NCBI GenBank assembly: GCA_051650305.1
Contig: JBOFIT010000085.1
Coordinates: 1 to 9,889 of the forward strand
Origin: JBOFDK01 sp051650305
Lineage (GTDB): Bacteria; Bacillota; Clostridia; Lachnospirales; Cellulosilyticaceae
Direction: 5' to 3'
DNA: 9,889 nucleotides
Shown: piece after piece, positions 6,329 to 9,889 of the stretch
Position numbering within the stretch: the stretch's first letter is position 1
How the letters are laid out: every line of letters starts with the position of its first letter
Notes under the pieces: model-generated
Told to the model about the DNA's origin: nothing
The model's database searches: none
What the model saw: only the letters and a program-made list of their open reading frames with translations
Position numbers and translations under genes: made by a program

Positions 6329-7207
6329 TTACTTGAGTAAACCATAGTTTTGAAGAGCACGTATAAGCACTTCTTTGTTGGCAGGTTCCATACCTACAAG
6401 AGGAAGACGACAGCCGCCTACTTCCATACCCATTAAGTTTAAGGCTTCTTTGACAGGTACAGGATTTGGCTCCATAAAGAGTGCTTTCACAAGATCAATA
6501 GTACCTAACTGGAGACGTCTTGCTTCTTCTAGATTACCATCGAAGAAAGCTTGGCAAAGATTATGTGTATCACGAGGGATAACGTTTGCCATAACAGAAA
6601 TAACACCGTGACCGCCTAAAGCTAAAAGCGGAAGCACATTGCCATCTTCGCCGGAGTAAACAGCAAGGTCTGGGCAAGTATGGATGATTTCTGCTACATG
6701 ATTGAAGTTACATTCTTTGATTGCCACGATATTCTCGATTTGGGAAAGCTTCTGAACCGTTGCAGGTTGCATATCAAGAACTGTACGTGAAGGCACATTA
6801 TAAAGAATGATTGGAAGGTCTACATGAGCTGCAATGGTTTTGAAATGCTCATAAAGTCCTTTTTGAGATGTCTTGTTGTAGTAAGGAACAACTGAAAGAA
6901 TGGCATCAGCGCCAGCTTCCATCGCATAGCGACTTGTGCCAATGGAATGAAGTGTGTCGTTACTACCCGCGCCAGCGATGACAGGAATGCGCTTAGCAAC
7001 GCGTTCTACAGTGTAGCGAATAGCTTCTTTATGCTCATGCATAGGAAGGGTTGGTGCCTCACCTGTCGTGCCACAAATAACGATAGCATCTGTACCTTCC
7101 TCAAGATGCCAGTCAATAAGTTTACCTAATCTATCAAAATCAACACCTGTTTCATTAAAAGGTGTAACGATCGCAACACCTGAACCAGTAAAAATAGGTT
7201 TTTTCAT
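6329..7207 (-). CDS. dapA: 4-hydroxy-tetrahydrodipicolinate synthase
   Basis: A cytoplasmic class I aldolase of 292 residues that condenses pyruvate with aspartate semialdehyde, the first committed step to diaminopimelate (peptidoglycan) and lysine. Catalytic features are all visible: GTTGE with Thr47 and Thr48 (46-50), Tyr110 in VPYYNK, Tyr136 and Arg141 in LYNVPSRT, and the Schiff-base Lys164 in IVAIKE. The SGEDG segment and the GVISVMANV strand complete the TIM-barrel pattern; the length is exactly typical. AGGAGG (minus strand, 7215-7220) is 7 bases from the ATG. It stands alone, without other lysine-pathway genes, and converges on the small membrane protein. Some DapA paralogues (NanA, KDG aldolase type) look similar, but the full DapA residue set favours this call. 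Confidence 0.96.
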   Translation of the reverse strand: MKKPIFTGSGVAIVTPFNETGVDFDRLGKLIDWHLEEGTDAIVICGTTGEAPTLPMHEHKEAIRYTVERVAKRIPVIAGAGSNDTLHSIGTSRYAMEAGADAILSVVPYYNKTSQKGLYEHFKTIAAHVDLPIILYNVPSRTVLDMQPATVQKLSQIENIVAIKECNFNHVAEIIHTCPDLAVYSGEDGNVLPLLALGGHGVISVMANVIPRDTHNLCQAFFDGNLEEARRLQLGTIDLVKALFMEPNPVPVKEALNLMGMEVGGCRLPLVGMEPANKEVLIRALQNYGLLK

Positions 7208-7239
7208 GATATAACCTCCTAATAGGAATTATTTCTTTA

Positions 7240-7268
7240 ATTATACTGAGAAACAAGGAAATATGCAA
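7240..7268 (-). promoter_or_regulatory. sigma-A promoter of dapA
   Basis: On the minus strand TTGCAT (7263-7268) and a perfect TATAAT (7240-7245) are separated by 17 bases. The predicted start near 7233 leaves a leader of about 26 bases, too short for a lysine riboswitch or T-box, so neither controls this copy of dapA. Confidence 0.75.
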
Positions 7269-7332
7269 TAATTGGAAAAAATAACCTAATTTATCATATG
7301 CTAAGACAAGATGAAATGAAATAAAAATAAAA

Positions 7333-7362
7333 TTATAAAATATTATAAAAAATATTATAAAA
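7333..7362 (+). repeat. three TTATAAAA repeats upstream of the hpf promoter
   Basis: TTATAAAA occurs at 7333-7340, 7343-7350 and 7355-7362, that is, at 10 and 12 base steps, close to one helical turn, inside an almost pure A/T tract. The last copy ends four bases before the sigma-H-like -35 element. It could act as an UP-type or bent-DNA element, but A/T richness alone may explain it. Confidence 0.45.
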
Positions 7363-7365
7363 TAA

Positions 7366-7394
7366 AGAGGAAAACGACAAGAGGTGTAGAATAT
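7366..7394 (+). promoter_or_regulatory. candidate sigma-H promoter of hpf
   Basis: AGAGGAAAA (7366-7374), 11 bases, then GTAGAATAT (7386-7394) fits the Bacillus sigma-H consensus, -35 RnAGGAWWW and -10 RnnGAATWW with 11-12 spacing, at every specified position. The transcription start would be near 7400, with a leader of about 58 bases. It lies in the right place for hpf, whose Bacillus counterpart yvyD is transcribed by sigma-B and sigma-H. No convincing sigma-A promoter competes for the same stretch. Confidence 0.6.
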
Positions 7395-7457
7395 ATAAAG
7401 TATAACCAGACGCACTAGAAATGATGACAAAACGTTTGGTTGAAAGGAGCGATAACT

Positions 7458-8000
7458 ATGAAAAATATTATTTTAGGCAAAAACATTGAGGTTACAAAAG
7501 CACTTGAAAATGTGGTGACAGACAGACTGCATAAGCTTGATAAGTATTTTAAGCCAAACACAGAAGTTCAAGTAACATTAAGTGTCGAAAATATTAGCCA
7601 CATTATTGAAATAACCATTCCTTTCAACGGTCAAATATTGCGTGCAGAGATGCAAGGCAAAGATATGTATACAATTATTGATGATGCAGTAGCGATTATT
7701 GAACGTCAAATTGTACGCTTTAGAAATAAATTAAGAACCAAGCATCGTGGCGGTATCAATCCTGTTTTCACTGTAGATTTTATGAATGAAGCGGATGATA
7801 CAATCGAAGATGAAGGCCTCCGAATCGATCGCAAAAAGCAGTTTGCCATCAAACCAATGGATGTAGAAGAAGCGGTCATGCAGATGGAGATGGTAGGGCA
7901 TAACTTCTTTGTTTACTTAGATGCTGAAACAGAAGAAGTAAACGTCGTGTATAAACGTAAAAATGGTACATATGGTTTAATTGAACCCATGTTAGATTAA
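7458..8000 (+). CDS. hpf: ribosome hibernation promoting factor, long form
   Basis: A 180-residue cytoplasmic protein that binds the 30S decoding region and, in its long form, dimerises 70S ribosomes into inactive 100S particles in stationary phase or stress. Residues 1-97 are the ribosome-binding beta-alpha domain (NIEVTKALENVVTDRLHKLDKYF near the start, VTLSVE at 39-44, and the basic helix IERQIVRFRNKLRTKHR at 81-97). Residues about 98-122 are an acidic linker. Residues 124-178 are the C-terminal dimerisation domain, with KPMDVEEAVMQMEMVGHNFF and the VVYKRKNGTYGLIEP end. The length matches the Gram-positive long HPF. AAGGAG (7444-7449) stands 8 bases before ATG 7458; an in-frame TTG at 7440 precedes that site and is not used here. 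The gene is monocistronic, with its own sigma-H-like promoter and terminator. Confidence 0.96.
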   Translation: MKNIILGKNIEVTKALENVVTDRLHKLDKYFKPNTEVQVTLSVENISHIIEITIPFNGQILRAEMQGKDMYTIIDDAVAIIERQIVRFRNKLRTKHRGGINPVFTVDFMNEADDTIEDEGLRIDRKKQFAIKPMDVEEAVMQMEMVGHNFFVYLDAETEEVNVVYKRKNGTYGLIEPMLD

Positions 8001-8004
8001 AAGT

Positions 8005-8046
8005 AAGCTCTTTAGGAGAGGCAGACACCTCCTAAAGAGCTTTTTT
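8005..8046 (+). terminator. intrinsic terminator of hpf
   Basis: A perfect 14-bp stem, AAGCTCTTTAGGAG (8005-8018) with CTCCTAAAGAGCTT (8029-8042), a 10-base loop, and T to 8046. It begins four bases after the hpf stop. Confidence 0.92.
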
Positions 8047-8118
8047 GATGTGAAATACATAAAAAAAATAAAAAAACAAATACTTCAAAAGAAAGCATGA
8101 TGCAAATAAGCAAGGTAT

Positions 8119-8161
8119 GGATAATGTTGGAAGACAATTGGATTGATAATCCGACATATCC
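8119..8161. promoter_or_regulatory. imperfect inverted repeat over the deoD -35 region, possible operator
   Basis: GGATAATGTTGGA (8119-8131) pairs with TCCGACATATCC (8150-8161) apart from one extra A and one G-T pair, around an 18-base centre. The centre holds the -35 box and a smaller palindrome, GGATT-GAT-AATCC (8140-8152). It lies upstream of the predicted start, so it would act as DNA and not as RNA. No known regulator motif was recognised. Confidence 0.4.
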
Positions 8162-8171
8162 TTGTTATAAT
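8143..8171 (+). promoter_or_regulatory. sigma-A promoter of deoD
   Basis: TTGATA (8143-8148) and a perfect TATAAT (8166-8171), 17 bases apart. The predicted start near 8178 leaves a leader of about 36 bases with AGGAGG at 8201-8206. This is the strongest consensus promoter in the window. Confidence 0.85.
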
Positions 8172-8213
8172 AAGATTATGTAAATAAATTCATGTATTAT
8201 AGGAGGGTATCAT

Positions 8214-8924
8214 ATGAGTACACCAACACCACATAATGGCGCAAAAGCAGGCGAGATTGCAAAAACAGTTTTAATGCCAGGAGATCCACTAAGAGCTAAA
8301 TTCTTAGCAGACACTTATTTAGAAGACGTCGTACAATACAATTCAGTAAGAGGTATGTACGGTTATACAGGAACTTATAAAGGGAAACGTGTATCTGTAC
8401 AAGGTCATGGTATGGGTATGCCATCTATCGGTATTTATACTTATGAGCTTTACAACTTCTACGGTGTAGAAAATATTATTCGTATTGGTTCAGCAGGTGC
8501 CATCGATGAAAGTCTTCATATTGGAGATATCGTTATTGGTATGGGTGCATGTACAAACTCAAATTACGAAATGCAATACAACCTTCCAGGTCGTTATGCA
8601 CCAATCGCAGACTTTGGTCTTGTAAAAAAAGCAGCAGATGAAGCAGAAAGATTAGGCTACACTTACAAAGTAGGTAACATCTACTCAAGCGATACATTTT
8701 ATGATGATGCCATGAGCCTTAAAGAGTGGCAAAAAATGGGTGTACTAGCTGTAGAGATGGAAGCAGCAGCACTTTATATGAATGCATCTCGTGTAGGGAA
8801 GAAAGCGTTAACAATTTGTACGATTTCAGATTGTCCATTCACAGGTGAAGCAACAACAGCAGAAGAGCGTCAAACAAAGTTCACACAAATGATGGATGTA
8901 GCGCTTTCTTTAATTGAAGAATAA
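8214..8924 (+). CDS. deoD: purine nucleoside phosphorylase, DeoD type
   Basis: A 236-residue enzyme of the hexameric nucleoside phosphorylase family, which splits purine (deoxy)ribonucleosides with phosphate for salvage. Signatures: TPHN with His7, MPGDPLRAK with Arg27 (21-29), VRGM with Arg46, GHGMGMPS (64-71), RIGSAGA with Ser93, VIGMGACT (107-114), VEMEAAALY with Glu183 (180-188), and the catalytic Asp206 in TISD. It lines up with E. coli DeoD along its whole length. One deviation is seen: SDC replaces the usual SDH after the catalytic Asp. AGGAGG stands 7 bases before the ATG. It is alone, with no deoxyribose-phosphate aldolase or phosphopentomutase nearby, and has its own promoter and terminator. 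Confidence 0.96.
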   Translation: MSTPTPHNGAKAGEIAKTVLMPGDPLRAKFLADTYLEDVVQYNSVRGMYGYTGTYKGKRVSVQGHGMGMPSIGIYTYELYNFYGVENIIRIGSAGAIDESLHIGDIVIGMGACTNSNYEMQYNLPGRYAPIADFGLVKKAADEAERLGYTYKVGNIYSSDTFYDDAMSLKEWQKMGVLAVEMEAAALYMNASRVGKKALTICTISDCPFTGEATTAEERQTKFTQMMDVALSLIEE

Positions 8925-8934
8925 GATTTTTGTG

Positions 8935-8969
8935 TAAGCCCTACAAAATAAAGTAGGGCTTATTATTAT
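8935..8969 (+). terminator. intrinsic terminator of deoD
   Basis: A perfect 10-bp stem TAAGCCCTAC (8935-8944) with GTAGGGCTTA (8953-8962), an 8-base loop of A/T, followed by a T-rich but interrupted tail (TTATTAT). The broken U-tract makes it weaker than the other terminators here. Confidence 0.75.
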
Positions 8970-8995
8970 ATATCGTTTAAAATTTCAAAAAAATG

Positions 8996-9025
8996 TTGAA
9001 TATACTCATCAATATGTAATAAAAT
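8996..9025 (+). promoter_or_regulatory. possible sigma-A promoter of the SPFPPR repeat gene
   Basis: TTGAAT (8996-9001) and TAAAAT (9020-9025) with 18 bases between. A second -10-like TATAGT (9061-9066) with a poor -35 lies closer to the gene. The stretch from the deoD terminator to the next gene is otherwise without visible structure. Confidence 0.45.
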
Positions 9026-9104
9026 AGAAGTAACAATTAAAAAAATAGGTAAGGGCAGTGTATAGTAGAGAGAAAAAGAAATCAATGAGTATAGGGGAAT
9101 GCAT

Positions 9105-9889
9105 ATGAAACCATGGTTTAATAATGAAAACAAAGAAAATAAATCTAAAGCAAAACCTAAAAAGGGCATGCTAGGGGACGAGCTTAGTAAAGCAGAAAAA
9201 CTAGGCAAGCAATTACGTTATCGTGAAGAAGACTTCGCAGAGGAAAAAGAAGCAGAAGCTTGGATTGAAGAAACCAAAAAAGAGGCACAACCTAAAGCAA
9301 AAGAAGTCTTGAAATCATCACCGTTCCCAGCAAAAAGACAAAGCTTAAAAGATAAATTAAGACCGGATACAGAAGTGGATGAGCAACCAACGGGGGGAAG
9401 CGCACCAGAAGCTGGCAATAAAAAGGCGGGCATACAATTCTCATCACCATTCCCACCAAGAAAGTCAGTGAAGACAGAAGAGGGACTACCAGCTAGAGAA
9501 GAGCCTAAAAAGCCACAAGTGCAGATGGCATCGCCGTTTCCACCAAGAAAAAACATAGGTGTACCAGAAGCAAAACCAGAAGTAGTAGCAAGTACACCTA
9601 CACCACCTTCAAAACCACAAGTACAGATGACATCACCATTCCCACCAAGAAGAAACACAGGTGTAGAAGAAGTAAGCCGTGTAGAGGAAAAGGTAAGCGC
9701 TTCACCTGAAGCAAAAGAAGTAGTGACGCCTGTACAAGAAGTAAAGGTGGAGCCTAAAAAACAAGAACCAATGGCGTGGGAACCAGTGGCACCATGGATG
9801 CAATCTGTGTCTACAAGACCAGAAGCCATTGATCGTAGTGAGATACATATAGAACCAAGCAAGAAATCTTTACGTACTTTAGCAAAAGA
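9105..9889 (+). CDS. unidentified proline-rich repeat protein, N-terminal part (runs off the window)
   Basis: The first 261 residues are open to the window edge, with AGGGGA (9093-9098) 6 bases ahead of ATG 9105. I do not recognise the family. There is no signal peptide or membrane segment, so this part is probably cytoplasmic. Residues 8-70 are charged and likely helical (Lys/Glu/Ala-rich). From 71 on the chain is Pro/Lys/Glu/Val-rich and probably disordered. It carries four copies of an octamer at 71-78, 113-120, 142-149 and 176-183 (SSPFPAKR, SSPFPPRK, ASPFPPRK, TSPFPPRR). Copies 3 and 4 sit in a longer repeat, KPQVQM-[AT]SPFPPR-[KR]N-x-GV. A later stretch, MAWEPVAPWMQSV (223-235), adds aromatic residues. 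Composition suggests a scaffold or linker region ahead of a folded domain beyond the edge. Its being a real gene is supported by the ribosome binding site, the codon use and the protein-level repeats. Confidence 0.8.
   Translation, partial: MKPWFNNENKENKSKAKPKKGMLGDELSKAEKLGKQLRYREEDFAEEKEAEAWIEETKKEAQPKAKEVLKSSPFPAKRQSLKDKLRPDTEVDEQPTGGSAPEAGNKKAGIQFSSPFPPRKSVKTEEGLPAREEPKKPQVQMASPFPPRKNIGVPEAKPEVVASTPTPPSKPQVQMTSPFPPRRNTGVEEVSRVEEKVSASPEAKEVVTPVQEVKVEPKKQEPMAWEPVAPWMQSVSTRPEAIDRSEIHIEPSKKSLRTLAK
9315..9653 (+). repeat. four SPFP(P/A)(R/K) octapeptide repeats
   Basis: Coding copies lie at 9315-9338, 9441-9464, 9528-9551 and 9630-9653, with steps of 126, 87 and 102 bases. Synonymous codons differ between copies (for example TCG CCG TTT against TCA CCA TTC), so the peptide and not the DNA appears conserved. 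In copies 2 and 3 PFPPRK also fits a PxxPx+ pattern, which in bacteria has no assured meaning. Confidence 0.8.

Noticed and set aside
7208..7240. Lysine riboswitch or T-box in the dapA leader
   Set aside because: The predicted leader is only about 26 bases and shows no paired structure.
7155..7430. Minus-strand frame of 91 codons, Phe/Tyr/Ile-rich
   Set aside because: It covers the A/T-rich dapA-hpf spacer and the start of dapA in another frame; the apparent hydrophobicity follows from A/T-rich sequence.
7440..7457. TTG start extending HPF by six residues
   Set aside because: It includes the AAGGAG ribosome binding site; the family begins at the ATG at 7458.
8180..8193. Catabolite-responsive (cre) site near deoD (TGTAAATAAATTCA)
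   Set aside because: It lacks the central CG required by the CcpA consensus; only the outer bases agree.
8966..9208. Minus-strand frame of 80 codons with hydrophobic translation
   Set aside because: It starts inside the N-terminal coding part of the repeat gene, covers A/T-rich promoter sequence, and has no ribosome binding site.
9218..9862. Open frame of 214 codons on the minus strand with FLGGNGD repeats
   Set aside because: It is the antisense shadow of the SPFPPR repeat gene. The plus frame has a ribosome binding site, bacterial protein composition and stays open to the window edge; the minus frame has Ser/Thr/Gly/Cys-rich translation and no start signals.

Overview
The window is low-GC, AT-rich intergenic DNA with strong AGGAGG-type ribosome binding sites, sigma-A-like promoters and short gene spacings. 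Together with a long-form HPF, a VanZ-family protein, a 437-residue NadB and a signal-peptidase-II-type lipoprotein, this points to a Firmicute, most likely a clostridium of the Lachnospirales type. A cellulolytic genus such as Cellulosilyticum is only a guess from the look of the proteins. No rRNA, tRNA, CRISPR, transposase or phage gene is visible; the region looks like ordinary chromosome.

Layout. The tail of an unidentified gene (1-51) is followed by a VanZ-family membrane protein (+, 108-677). This converges on a membrane-anchored signal peptide peptidase, sppA (-, 699-1679), and the two share one hairpin terminator. Divergent from sppA is a lipoprotein with a Lys/Asp/Glu-rich linker and one calcium-loop-like motif (+, 1839-2747), with its own promoter and terminator. 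Next is a compact de novo NAD operon, nadA-nadB-nadC (+, 2890-5944), behind a sigma-A promoter and a candidate niacin-repressor operator. It is followed by a small two-helix membrane protein (+, 6050-6295), which converges on dapA (-, 6329-7207) and shares a 20-bp bidirectional terminator with it. Divergent from dapA is hpf, the ribosome hibernation factor (+, 7458-8000), behind a sequence that fits the sigma-H promoter consensus. Then comes deoD, purine nucleoside phosphorylase (+, 8214-8924), with a strong promoter and an inverted repeat over its -35 box. The window ends inside a proline-rich, probably cytoplasmic, low-complexity protein with four SPFPPR-type repeats (+, 9105 to beyond the edge).

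How the genes work together. NadB oxidises L-aspartate to iminoaspartate, NadA condenses this with dihydroxyacetone phosphate to quinolinate, and NadC converts quinolinate to nicotinate mononucleotide, so the whole aspartate-to-NaMN branch is here. The other genes are single transcription units for lysine/peptidoglycan precursor synthesis (dapA), nucleoside salvage (deoD), ribosome storage (hpf) and envelope maintenance (sppA, vanZ-like, lipoprotein). No new multi-gene system was found. The items most worth a look are the sigma-H-type hpf promoter, the nad operator candidate, the deoD inverted repeat, the two stop codons buried in bidirectional terminators, and two unrecognised proteins: the charged-linker lipoprotein and the SPFPPR repeat protein. 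No gene-free stretch exceeds 300 bases.
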